Counted from the stretch's first letter, positions 1-7,356 are shown. The stretch: DNA of 64,000 nt from an uncultured Porphyromonadaceae bacterium (GCA_937989585.1 CALKRW010000006.1:24980-88979); one strand, 5' to 3'. Program-made: numbers and translations. The notes: generated by a model from the letters alone, not told the origin.

Positions 1-246
1 AAGGATATTTTTTATCACCCTCGTAATGCTTTTGGAGGGACTGACATTGGATGTGTAGAATATGTGACCGGCGAAGGCTTATGGAAACCAGACTCAATGA
101 CAGTAAGTACCTATGATTGCAATTATTATCTTGCAAAGGCAACCGTAGGGTCTAATGACTACTATTGTCTCTTCCCGGAATACCGCAAAGAAAGTGGTGA
201 TTACAATATCCAGAGTTATTTCACAGACTTTATTTATCTCGATTAG
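1..246 (+). CDS. 3' end of an unknown gene, truncated by the window edge
   Basis: The frame is open from base 1 to a TAG at 244-246, giving at least 81 residues. I do not recognise the family. The segment is rich in Tyr and Asp and ends in FIYLD. The stop is followed without a gap, in the same frame, by the ATG of the next reading frame, so these may be two halves of one gene interrupted by an amber codon. The DNA is less GC-rich than the core genes to the right, which suggests an accessory region. The true start lies outside the window. Confidence 0.5.
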   Translation, partial: KDIFYHPRNAFGGTDIGCVEYVTGEGLWKPDSMTVSTYDCNYYLAKATVGSNDYYCLFPEYRKESGDYNIQSYFTDFIYLD

Positions 247-546
247 ATGCCGGTCAAGCCCAAGACTCACTTTAAAAACATTATGATTGAGAGGCATACA
301 GGCACCAACGGAGGTTATTTGGTTGATGTCCTTGCGTACCTTCCCGAGCGTGGAGACGGCCCCTGGGTTACTTTGACGGCCGAAGGTTACAGTTCGATTA
401 AGGAACGACCTGTTGTAAAAGTTGTAGATGGGGATATTAAGTTCATAAAGCAACAGAAAGTAACGCCTAAGAAGAGTACGAAGAAAGTTGGCAAAACTGG
501 ATCTAAACCCTTGCCATCTCGTCGCAAACGTTCAGCCGGCAGATAA
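247..546 (+). CDS. Unknown protein with a basic tail; possibly the second half of the preceding gene
   Basis: Ninety-nine codons from an ATG that abuts the upstream TAG in the same frame. The first ~70 residues look like a small beta-rich domain. The last ~28 are very rich in Lys, Arg and Ser (KKSTKKVGK, SRRKRSAGR), which suggests nucleic-acid contact or an unstructured tail. No promoter-like motif is seen before the ATG. Either this is a separate translationally coupled gene, or the TAG at 244-246 interrupts a single ~180-residue reading frame. A strong terminator follows 34 nt after the stop. Family not recognised. Confidence 0.45.
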   Translation: MPVKPKTHFKNIMIERHTGTNGGYLVDVLAYLPERGDGPWVTLTAEGYSSIKERPVVKVVDGDIKFIKQQKVTPKKSTKKVGKTGSKPLPSRRKRSAGR

Positions 547-580
547 TATTCAATCCAAAACAGATAGCATTTGAACTTTA

Positions 581-624
581 AGGAGGATGTATCACATATA
601 ACGATGTGATACATCCTCCTTTTT
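581..624 (+). terminator. Rho-independent terminator
   Basis: A perfect 17-bp stem (581-597 with 604-620) has a 6-nt loop and is followed by a T run. It ends the + strand transcript of the unknown gene(s) and lies between convergent genes. Confidence 0.9.
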
Positions 625-646
625 CGATAGTTATGTGGGGAAGGAA

Positions 647-922
647 TTAGTCCTTGAACAGTTCGGAATGGGAACCGAGTCTGAACAGCGCAAGCGTATC
701 GTTTTGTTCGTCATACCATATAAGCAAAAAGTCTCCCTCGATATGGCATTCCAAACACCCTGAATAATCTCCTTTCAGAGTATGCAGACGATATTTTTCG
801 GGTAATGGCATATCATTCCGTAACATATTCAGGACTTGCTGTAGTTCCTTAAGTTTTTTAGGTTGGTTGAGGAATCTCTTTAAGTCCTTCTTGAATTGTC
901 GCGTATAGCGAAGTTCTTTCAT
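647..922 (-). CDS. YafQ/RelE-family mRNA interferase toxin
   Basis: A 91-residue toxin of a type II toxin-antitoxin pair. In this family the toxin cuts mRNA in the ribosomal A site. The sequence matches the YafQ pattern: a basic N-terminal helix (FKKDLKRF), then the catalytic set His47 (LHTLKGD), His60 and Asp64 (CHIEGD) and His85 (GSHSELF), so it looks active. It overlaps the upstream antitoxin gene by 4 nt (ATGA), the usual translational coupling. Family call from motifs; target specificity is unknown. Confidence 0.88.
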   Translation of the reverse strand: MKELRYTRQFKKDLKRFLNQPKKLKELQQVLNMLRNDMPLPEKYRLHTLKGDYSGCLECHIEGDFLLIWYDEQNDTLALFRLGSHSELFKD

Positions 923-1170
923 AAGTCCATGGATTTGAGCATCGCTTCGACGCTCGAGGTGTCAATCGGACCTTCGAGGTTGCCGGACTTGGCTTCGTTC
1001 ATGGCTACGATTGTTTCTTCATTTGGTTCATGATATACTGCGTCGAGTAACAGGCCTTCAACATAATTGTTAAGGCTGCGACGGTCTTTCTGCGCAAGTT
1101 CCTTCAGTTTGTCCAAAAGATAGACAGGTAGACGGAACACGTGGGCTTTTTTTTCGAGTGCTATGTCCAT
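919..1170 (-). CDS. Antitoxin of the YafQ-type pair (ribbon-helix-helix)
   Basis: I start it at the ATG at 1170 (MDIALEKKAH), giving 83 residues. A longer frame begins at 1203, but a promoter -7 box lies inside that extension. The N-terminal half (FRLPVYLLDKLKELA, then RSLNNYVEGLL) is a ribbon-helix-helix DNA-binding fold. The C-terminal half (EAKSGNLEG onward) should wrap the toxin. Such antitoxins normally repress their own promoter, here only about 20 bases upstream. It is first in a two-gene operon with the toxin. Confidence 0.85.
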   Translation of the reverse strand: MDIALEKKAHVFRLPVYLLDKLKELAQKDRRSLNNYVEGLLLDAVYHEPNEETIVAMNEAKSGNLEGPIDTSSVEAMLKSMDL

Positions 1171-1189
1171 GATGATATCATTTTGATTG

Positions 1190-1221
1190 CAAAGATAAGT
1201 CATTTTATAATCACGAACAAA
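1190..1221 (-). promoter_or_regulatory. Bacteroidota-type promoter of the toxin-antitoxin operon
   Basis: On the minus strand, TTTG (1218-1221), 20 nt, then TATCTTTG (1190-1197). This matches the -33/-7 consensus of the primary sigma factor of Bacteroidota and fixes the antitoxin start at 1170. Confidence 0.8.
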
Positions 1222-1267
1222 TCTTATTCGTAAAATGTTTTTCGAAATTTTATTTTTAGAACAAACA

Positions 1268-1309
1268 GATAAAAAGAAATCCCTCGAGTTGAAGCACTTC
1301 GAGGGATTT
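1268..1309 (-). terminator. Rho-independent terminator after the nucleotidyltransferase gene
   Basis: An 11-bp perfect stem (1277-1287 with 1299-1309) followed on the minus strand by a T-rich tract. It lies about 20 nt past the stop of the minus-strand gene ending at 1329. Confidence 0.85.
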
Positions 1310-1328
1310 ATATTGCGGTATGGATGGC

Positions 1329-2036
1329 TTATTTGTTGAGGAGGAAGGCGCGGGCGGTGGCGATGTCGCCCGCGTGATCGACGTCGACGATCTTGTCGAA
1401 GGCGTCGGCGCGGAGGCGCAGGCCGGCTTCGATGAGTGCGCGCTGGTAGTTGCGCATGCGGCTGACGCCGCGCGACATGCAGTCCTCGAGAACGGTGACG
1501 GCACGGCCTGTCAGTCCGTAGACGCCGCCCGAGATGTATTTCACTCCGGGGAAGGGAGCGTCGCGGAACGCTGTAATCCAGCCATCGGCGTCGACATCGA
1601 TGTAGAGGGGCTTCTCGTCATCGATGAACGAGGTCACGGCCATGTGTCCGTCGGCCTGATCGTCATCGGCGAAGGCGCGTGCGTAGCGGCGGAACTCGTC
1701 TTCGCGGAAGATGGTGTCGACGGTGGTGAGGATGAATTTGTCATCGGGATTCTCGAATATGCGCGAGACCTCGTAGAACGAGTGCATCGACGAGGGTGTA
1801 GACTTGACAACGAGATGCAGGGGTACGGGCAGTTCGAGGGACTCGAGATACTCGCGGACGGCTGTCATCTGCTCGTTGACGATGATTGAGATGCGCTCGG
1901 CGTCGCAGGAGAGGAATATGTCGATGAGGCGGCGAATCATGGGACGTCCGTCAAGGTCGACCAGGGGCTTGGGAAGGGCCACGCCTTCCTGCACGAGACG
2001 CGAGCCTTCGCCGGCGGCTATTATTGCGTAGTTCAT
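1329..2036 (-). CDS. NTP-transferase (nucleotidyltransferase) family protein
   Basis: A 235-residue cytoplasmic enzyme of the MobA/sugar-phosphate nucleotidyltransferase superfamily. The N-terminal signature AIIAAGEGSRL with a later PKPLVDLDGRPMI is the nucleotide-binding loop and the activating Lys region. LTTVDT is the usual metal-binding stretch. Members transfer NMP from CTP, UTP or GTP to a phosphorylated sugar, polyol or amino alcohol. It lies 73 nt behind recA. A CDP-alcohol phosphotransferase is encoded just beyond recA, so a CTP-dependent role in making a CDP-alcohol is plausible, but the substrate cannot be read from the sequence. Confidence 0.82.
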   Translation of the reverse strand: MNYAIIAAGEGSRLVQEGVALPKPLVDLDGRPMIRRLIDIFLSCDAERISIIVNEQMTAVREYLESLELPVPLHLVVKSTPSSMHSFYEVSRIFENPDDKFILTTVDTIFREDEFRRYARAFADDDQADGHMAVTSFIDDEKPLYIDVDADGWITAFRDAPFPGVKYISGGVYGLTGRAVTVLEDCMSRGVSRMRNYQRALIEAGLRLRADAFDKIVDVDHAGDIATARAFLLNK

Positions 2037-2063
2037 TGTTTATTGAGTTTGAAGGGGTGATGA

Positions 2064-2102
2064 ACACAGAACGGCAGGTCCGTCGGGACTTGCCGTCTGT
2101 GT
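2064..2102 (-). other. Strong intergenic hairpin between recA and the nucleotidyltransferase gene
   Basis: About 17 bp of stem (2064-2081 with 2086-2102) with one bulged A, one G-U pair and a 4-nt loop, starting a few bases after the recA stop. No T run follows on the minus strand. It may therefore act as an RNA 3'-end stabiliser or partial attenuator rather than a full terminator. Confidence 0.6.
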
Positions 2103-2109
2103 GTGAGGT

Positions 2110-3306
2110 TTAAAGGTCTTCCTCGATGGAGAACTCGTCGTCGATGTCGGAACTGAGGTTGAGTTTGCCGTCGGAGGTGACAATGTCTGCGTCGGGGTCG
2201 GCGAAGGTCTCGGCCTTTTCGTCGCTTTCGGCCTGGGACTTCTTGGGCGAGGGATGCATGCCGTTGGAGTTCTCGCGGAGCGCAGCGGCGATTTTCTCGG
2301 CGATCTCGTCGGCCAGTTCCGGGTTGTCGCTGAGCATTCGTTTTGCGGCGACTGCGCCCTGGGCGAGTTTGTTGCCGTCGTAGGAGAACCACGAGCCGGA
2401 CTTCTTGATGATGTCGTACTCGACGCCGAGATCAAGGATTTCACCGGCGCGGGATATGCCCTGTCCGAACATGATGTCGAACTCGCACTTGCGGAAGGGG
2501 GGTGCGACCTTGTTCTTCACGACCTTGACCACGGCGCGGCGGCCAAGGATGTCGTCGCCGTCCTTGATGGTCGAGCGCGAGCGGATGTCGAGGCGCACCG
2601 AGGCGTAGAACTTCAGGGCGTTGCCGCCGGTGGTTGTCTCCGAGGGACCGAACATGACGCCGATTTTCTCGCGCAGCTGGTTGATGAATATGCAGGTGGT
2701 GTTGGTCTTCGCGATGATGGAGGTTAGTTTGCGCATGGCCTGAGACATCAGGCGGGCCTGCAGGCCGACGTTGCGGTCGCCCATCTCGCCCTCGATCTCG
2801 CCCTTGGGAGTCAGCGCGGCCACCGAGTCGACAACCAGCACGTCGATTGCCGACGAGCGTATGAGTTGTTCGGCGATTTCCAGGGCCTGCTCGCCGTTGT
2901 CGGGCTGGGAGATGAGGAGTTCGTTTATGTCTACGCCGAGCGACTGGGCGTAGAAGCGGTCGAAGGCGTGTTCGGCGTCGATGATGGCGCAGACGCCGCC
3001 CTGTTTCTGGGCCTCGGCGATGGCGTGGATGGCGAGTGTGGTCTTGCCGGACGATTCGGGACCGTAGATCTCGACGATGCGTCCGCGGGGATAACCGCCT
3101 ACGCCGAGCGCATAGTCAAGGCCGATCGAGCCGGAGGGAATGACCTCGACATCCTCGACGCAGTCATCGCCAAGACGCATCACGGCGCCGCGGCCATAGT
3201 CTTTTTCGATTTTGCCGAGTGCGGCGTTCAAGGCTTCGAGCCTGACCTTCTTGGGGTCGGCTGCGGGAGCCGCCTTCTTGGCGGCGGTCTTTTTGGGTTT
3301 TTCCAT
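2110..3306 (-). CDS. recA: Recombinase RecA
   Basis: A 398-residue RecA, the ATP-dependent strand-exchange protein that also triggers LexA-type repressor cleavage. The Walker A motif GPESSGKTT, the stretch INQLREKIGVMFG and the DNA-binding loop region TTGGNALKFYAS are all present. The start at 3306 (MEKPKKTAAK) is chosen because the 19-residue upstream extension reaches a promoter -7 box at 3361-3368. The N-terminus has a Lys/Ala-rich lead. The C-terminus is a long acidic tail ending DEFSIEEDL, as is common in the phylum. No obvious SOS operator was found. Confidence 0.97.
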   Translation of the reverse strand: MEKPKKTAAKKAAPAADPKKVRLEALNAALGKIEKDYGRGAVMRLGDDCVEDVEVIPSGSIGLDYALGVGGYPRGRIVEIYGPESSGKTTLAIHAIAEAQKQGGVCAIIDAEHAFDRFYAQSLGVDINELLISQPDNGEQALEIAEQLIRSSAIDVLVVDSVAALTPKGEIEGEMGDRNVGLQARLMSQAMRKLTSIIAKTNTTCIFINQLREKIGVMFGPSETTTGGNALKFYASVRLDIRSRSTIKDGDDILGRRAVVKVVKNKVAPPFRKCEFDIMFGQGISRAGEILDLGVEYDIIKKSGSWFSYDGNKLAQGAVAAKRMLSDNPELADEIAEKIAAALRENSNGMHPSPKKSQAESDEKAETFADPDADIVTSDGKLNLSSDIDDEFSIEEDL

Positions 3307-3360
3307 ATTGTATGATTTTTTTATTTGTTTCTTGTTTTGTGGAGTTTTGCTTATGTATTG

Positions 3361-3368
3361 CAAAGATA
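3361..3368 (-). promoter_or_regulatory. Promoter -7 box of recA
   Basis: Minus-strand TATCTTTG about 55 nt before the recA ATG. No good TTTG -33 element is seen at the usual spacing. Confidence 0.55.
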
Positions 3369-3699
3369 CGAAATTTCACGGGAAATTCGGTTGCACACCT
3401 GTGTTAAACTTTATATAAAGAAATTTTATATTTTCGGGGTAGTTCTTTGCAAATTAAAGATTTAAGTGTTTTATGCGAGAAAACCTGAAAAATTTTTTTC
3501 AAATCTGTCGAACAAACAATCCTGCTTCGGCGCTAAATACAGAAAAGCGAAACAAAACGCTTTTTCCCATTGCAAGAAATGTGATAATGATTGGTTTATT
3601 ATTAATTATGGAGACTCCGGGAGGCGTCTCCATAATTAATTTTAAACGCCTTGTATTTTTTAAGCGATCCCGCGGATTGTTGTCGCGGGGATTGGCTTA
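3369..3699 (+). other. AT-rich intergenic region with a perfect palindrome
   Basis: About 330 nt without a credible gene. It holds a 15-bp perfect inverted repeat (3601-3615 with 3626-3640, 10-nt loop) flanked by AT-rich DNA, and a smaller hairpin (3669-3674 with 3684-3689) just beyond the HAD gene stop. The larger repeat could terminate the HAD operon on the minus strand, though its tail is mixed A/T rather than a clean T run. Confidence 0.6.
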
Positions 3700-4434
3700 T
3701 CAACGGACAAGCGCGGCAAGCGAGTCGATCTGTGACGGGTCGGTGGCGGCGTCTTCCGCGGCTGTCCAGCCGCGTCCTTTTATCCATGCGGTGTGACAGC
3801 CGATGGAACGTGCCGGGAGTATGTCCTTGCGAAGCGAGTCGCCGACTACGAGGACTTCTTCGGGCTTCATGCCCAGGGCAACCACTCCGAGCATGAATAT
3901 GCGGGCGTCGGGCTTGCGTACGCCCACGACGGCGCTCTCTATCACGCCCTGGAAGTATCCGCGCAGGCCGAAGTCGCGGAGCACCTCGTCGACATTGCCG
4001 TAGAAGTTTGACACGAGGACAAGGGGATATTCCGAGGCGAGTTTCGCAATGACGGGAATGGCCTCGGCGATGCACTCTCTGGCGTAGCCGTAGCAGTACT
4101 CGGCAACCTCCAGGGCCTTGGTCTCGATGTCGTCGGGCGAGATTCCGTCGAGATCACACAGTCTCTTGAGTTCGATGCGCATTTTCTTCTGCAGCAGTGT
4201 CAGGAAGTTGTCGCCCGGAAGTATGTGCCTGTGTCGGGCGAGCTCGCGCTCGGCCTCGACATAGCAGTCGCGGAATGTCTCCTCCGGTACTTCGATTCCG
4301 GCCGCGTCCCAGCCTTTGCGTATTATGTGCGCCCAGTGGTCGCCGCGTGTGTCGATGGTGCCTCCGTAGTCGAATATTATGCCGCGTACCCCGGAGGGTA
4401 TCGCCTTGAAGTCTTGCTTTTCGTTGTCTGTCAT
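3700..4434 (-). CDS. HAD-family hydrolase
   Basis: A 244-residue haloacid-dehalogenase-type phosphatase. Motif I is FDYGGT, with Gly where many phosphatases have the second Asp. Motif II is LVSN, motif III the Lys in VRKPDARIF, and motif IV GDSLRKDI. A helical cap lies between motifs I and II. It is last of three genes, after an ATP-grasp enzyme and a CDP-alcohol phosphotransferase with a 12-nt gap. A natural guess is that it removes a phosphate from a product or precursor of that membrane enzyme. The substrate is inferred only from context. Confidence 0.82.
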   Translation of the reverse strand: MTDNEKQDFKAIPSGVRGIIFDYGGTIDTRGDHWAHIIRKGWDAAGIEVPEETFRDCYVEAERELARHRHILPGDNFLTLLQKKMRIELKRLCDLDGISPDDIETKALEVAEYCYGYARECIAEAIPVIAKLASEYPLVLVSNFYGNVDEVLRDFGLRGYFQGVIESAVVGVRKPDARIFMLGVVALGMKPEEVLVVGDSLRKDILPARSIGCHTAWIKGRGWTAAEDAATDPSQIDSLAALVR

Positions 4435-4446
4435 TTTGCTATGTGT

Positions 4447-5388
4447 TCAGTATTTGCCTTCCTTTACTTCTGTCGCGAACTTGCGGCATATGCGTTCGTG
4501 GCGCACTACCATGTAGACCAGCAGCAGGTTGAGGATGACGAGTTCGAATGCGAAGTACAGCCACGGCATGCATGCGAATATAGCCGTGAACAGGGCGATG
4601 GTGCGCCAGTTGAACGAAAGGATGTTGGTGTACTTCATCAGCGGCAGCGAGGCGCGGCGGAAATCGCGGCGGAACGTGTGGGGAATCCTGCCGTCGGGCC
4701 AGCGTTCGGCAATCGCGCGGCGCAGGCGCTGCATCGAGGGTGTCATCGCCTCCTGGCTGACGGTATAGTTCGTATAGAAGGTCAGAACGAGTTTCTGCCA
4801 GAAGTTCCTGCTCCACGACAGCGCGGCGAGTTTTTTCTTCAGGCCTTCGGCGTTCTCGAGTTCCGAACCCTCCTCTCCTTTCAGGAAATACAGATGGAAC
4901 TGGCGGTAGTAGTCGGCCATTGCGGCCTGCTTGGCGTGGCACAGGCCGGTGACCACGGCGATGACCCATATGAGCCACGGGTGGGCCATGAAGAAGTCCG
5001 AGGTATAGTTCTCGCGCAGGCAGATGGCTATGTATATCGAGGCGAACCACAGGTCGCCGGCCATGCCGTCGAGTATGCGGCCTATGCGCGAGTACTGTTT
5101 GGTCATGCGCGCCAGCTGGCCGTCGGCGCTGTCGAACGAGTTGGCCCATACCAGCAGAGCCATGCCCGCCACGTTTATCCACATGTTGTCGAAATAGAAG
5201 CACACGCCGGCGGCGATGCCCAGGAATATCGATGCTATGGTGATAGCGTTCGGCTTCACGCCGAGGCGGGCCGCGAGACATGCCCATGCGTAGCCGATGG
5301 GCCGGTAGAACGCCAGGTCGATGTGCTCCTCGGTGTCACTGCTCTTCAGCGTGTCGCGGTATGAGGTCTTTGTTTGGGTTTCAGTCAT
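4447..5388 (-). CDS. CDP-alcohol phosphotransferase, membrane protein
   Basis: A 313-residue integral membrane enzyme of the family that joins a CDP-activated alcohol to a second alcohol. The signature is visible as DSADGQLAR, eight residues, GRILDGMAGD. In the usual motif the last two Asp are separated by three residues. Here there are four (D-GMAG-D), so the final Asp is shifted by one. Hydrophobic segments flank the motif and recur at the C-terminus. It lies mid-operon between the ATP-grasp gene (65 nt upstream) and the HAD gene. A phospholipid or inositol-type head-group reaction is likely, but the substrates are unknown. Confidence 0.85.
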   Translation of the reverse strand: MTETQTKTSYRDTLKSSDTEEHIDLAFYRPIGYAWACLAARLGVKPNAITIASIFLGIAAGVCFYFDNMWINVAGMALLVWANSFDSADGQLARMTKQYSRIGRILDGMAGDLWFASIYIAICLRENYTSDFFMAHPWLIWVIAVVTGLCHAKQAAMADYYRQFHLYFLKGEEGSELENAEGLKKKLAALSWSRNFWQKLVLTFYTNYTVSQEAMTPSMQRLRRAIAERWPDGRIPHTFRRDFRRASLPLMKYTNILSFNWRTIALFTAIFACMPWLYFAFELVILNLLLVYMVVRHERICRKFATEVKEGKY

Positions 5389-5453
5389 TGTCTTTGCTTG
5401 TTCTTGGTGGGTGTCGGGCAGCGGGCCTTGGTGTTCGGCCCGTCGCTTTGCTC

Positions 5454-6314
5454 TCAGCGGTTCTTGACTGCGGCGATGATGGCCTTGGCGATGTGGGGGC
5501 CGGCCTCGTCGCGGCAGGGCGCGAACGATGGCCAGTCGTTGAAGTCGATGATGCGTATGTCCCCCTCGGGCGAGACTATGCAGTCGCCGCCGTAGATCAG
5601 CACATCAAGTTCCTCGGCTGCATGCTGGCATATGGAGCGCAGATAGTCGCGGTCGAAAGGTAGTCCCTTGGCGGCGCCGTTTATGGCCTCGTAGCCGTAT
5701 TTGCTGTGTCCGGCCTCGAATGGATAGAACCAGTAGAAGAAGTCCGATCCGCGTATGCCGTAGAACTTTATGAGGTCGCCTTCGAGGTGGCGGTTGATTA
5801 CCGCGCGCTTGATGCCGCGCAGGAAGTATTCCTGAAGCACCTCCTGCGCCTCCTGCGGGTGACGCACGAACGACACGTCCTCCTTGTGCATGGCGTGGAA
5901 GTCGCCGCGCTTTATCCAGCAGTGCTCGTAGCCTCCCTTGACCAGGGCGTCGACCACGCCTTCGTCGGTGTTGACGATGAGGCTCTCGGGGTAGGGGATG
6001 TTCGAGCCGACGAGTATGCGTGTCATACGCTCGCGGGTGCAGTTCTCGATGCCGTAGCCCGAGTTGATCACAAGGCAGCCGTCATCCTCCAGTTGCTGGA
6101 GACGCTTGATCGAGCGTTGCTCGCGGCACATGTTGACGATGATGCGTTCGTTCACCGCGCCGTTGGCGAGTTGTTCCTCGGAGTAGATGTTTACCTCGCA
6201 GCCGCGCTTGCGCAACTGGTCGGCGGTGATGTTGAAGATGGCGGCGTCGTTGCCGATATGGTTTGGGGAATAGGCGCCGGCGCGCATTACGCCGGCTATT
6301 TTGATTTCGGCCAT
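5454..6314 (-). CDS. ATP-grasp family ligase/kinase
   Basis: I use the start at 6314 (MAEIKIAGVM), giving 286 residues. A longer frame to 6374 runs into a promoter -7 box and begins with low-complexity sequence. The fold shows an N-terminal domain (NDAAIFNITADQLRKRG), a central region (HCWIKRGDFHAMH) and the late metal-binding pattern IRIIDFNDWPSF, as in ATP-grasp enzymes that make acyl-phosphate intermediates. First gene of the operon with the CDP-alcohol phosphotransferase and the HAD phosphatase. Substrate unknown; the family call rests on motif pattern. Confidence 0.72.
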   Translation of the reverse strand: MAEIKIAGVMRAGAYSPNHIGNDAAIFNITADQLRKRGCEVNIYSEEQLANGAVNERIIVNMCREQRSIKRLQQLEDDGCLVINSGYGIENCTRERMTRILVGSNIPYPESLIVNTDEGVVDALVKGGYEHCWIKRGDFHAMHKEDVSFVRHPQEAQEVLQEYFLRGIKRAVINRHLEGDLIKFYGIRGSDFFYWFYPFEAGHSKYGYEAINGAAKGLPFDRDYLRSICQHAAEELDVLIYGGDCIVSPEGDIRIIDFNDWPSFAPCRDEAGPHIAKAIIAAVKNR

Positions 6315-6371
6315 AATGGGAAATGATTGATTTTTATTCTTGTTGCGCCTGAAAGGCGGGTAACTATTCCG

Positions 6372-6379
6372 CAAAGTTA
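6372..6379 (-). promoter_or_regulatory. Promoter -7 box of the ATP-grasp operon
   Basis: Minus-strand TAACTTTG. It lies inside the longer reading frame, so it supports the 6314 start. The -33 position is T-rich but has no clear TTTG. Confidence 0.6.
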
Positions 6380-6383
6380 CGAA

Positions 6384-6418
6384 AAAAATAAAACCACCGG
6401 TAGGTCAGCCGGTGGTTT
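6384..6418 (-). terminator. Rho-independent terminator
   Basis: A 10-bp stem (6391-6400 with 6409-6418) with an 8-nt loop, then a long T-rich tract on the minus strand. It closes the transcript coming from recO or from the small RNA candidate just upstream, directly before the ATP-grasp promoter. Confidence 0.85.
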
Positions 6419-6516
6419 TTAATACTTGAATGTGCTAAATTTAAGGTTCGAAGGTTACCTGATACTTTTAAGATTTTTGTAAAGTATAATTCTATTAAAA
6501 CATAGTTACTATTAAC
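6384..6516 (-). ncRNA. Candidate small RNA, about 130 nt
   Basis: A minus-strand TACCTTTG box (6522-6529) is followed by about 130 nt without a reading frame and then the terminator at 6384-6418. No good -33 TTTG was found, so the promoter is uncertain. The segment could instead be only the 3' region of the recO transcript. Confidence 0.3.
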
Positions 6517-6636
6517 TGGCACAAAGGTAGTGTCTTTTCTGCGGAATTATGTCATCACCGCAGTTAATAAACCTAAAAATTTGTATCTGAATATTAATTT
6601 AGGTATACGGCCGGTTTTTCCGGCCTGTCATCATGT

Positions 6637-7356
6637 CTATAATCCCCGGATAACGTCAAGTGTCCTCAGGGGAGTCAGTGTCATGTCGTGGGCTGCGTAA
6701 TAGTCGGTCAGCGCGTCGAGTATCGCCGCGCGCGTCGTGTGGTTCAGTCCGATCAGGCGCAGGCGGCTCCATTCGCTGTCTATGATTATGCGTGCAAGCC
6801 GTGCCTCTCTTCCTGTCAGATAGCGACCTTTGGTCGGTGCCTCGGGGACGAAGCACCCCGTCGCGAAGTCGAACACGCGTCCGTCTTCGTAGCCGCTGCT
6901 GTCTGCTCCGAAGCCGAGAAAGGAGGTAAGGCGCGCGAGAAGATACAGATGGAAGTTGGCGGCGTCGCGTGTCCCGGATCTGTCGAACTCCACGAGCGAC
7001 TGCGTGATGAATCTCCAGATGTTCGGGTCGGCGCCACCCTGGAGTGCCTTGGCCAGGACCTCGGCGAGGAAGAACGCGATGGTGGCCTTCATGCCGTTGG
7101 TGTGGATGCTGCCGAAGGCGACGAGCGGCCTTAGGTCGCGGGCATGGTGGACATCGCGTCCCGGCCGCATGTCGGCGACGCACTCGAACAGCGCGAGCGG
7201 CTGGGTCAAGGCCCGACGACGGCGGCTCTCGCCGCCGGATGACGAAGGCATCAGCAGCGAAACCATGCCGTGCTCACCGCTCCATGCGGTGAGTATCGAG
7301 TTGCGGTCGTTGTATTTCACTGTGCGCAGTGCTATGGCCTGTATTGTTGTCTGCAT
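6637..7356 (-). CDS. recO: DNA repair protein RecO
   Basis: A 239-residue RecO, which helps load RecA onto SSB-coated DNA in the RecFOR pathway. The N-terminal OB-fold start (QAIALRTVKYND, then LTAWSGEHGM) is characteristic, and a helical C-terminal domain follows. Its start lies 25 nt inside the end of the upstream methyltransferase gene, so the two are probably co-transcribed and translationally coupled. Both act in DNA repair, which fits the pairing. A short GC-rich hairpin (6609-6614 with 6620-6625) follows the stop. Confidence 0.92.
   Translation of the reverse strand: MQTTIQAIALRTVKYNDRNSILTAWSGEHGMVSLLMPSSSGGESRRRRALTQPLALFECVADMRPGRDVHHARDLRPLVAFGSIHTNGMKATIAFFLAEVLAKALQGGADPNIWRFITQSLVEFDRSGTRDAANFHLYLLARLTSFLGFGADSSGYEDGRVFDFATGCFVPEAPTKGRYLTGREARLARIIIDSEWSRLRLIGLNHTTRAAILDALTDYYAAHDMTLTPLRTLDVIRGL

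Noticed and set aside
1320..1889. A 189-codon + strand frame over the nucleotidyltransferase gene
   Set aside because: Antisense shadow; the minus-strand gene has clear family motifs and a terminator at its end.
6609..6625. GGCCGG-TTTTT-CCGGCC hairpin just after recO as its terminator
   Set aside because: No T run follows on the minus strand; the terminator at 6384-6418 is far better.
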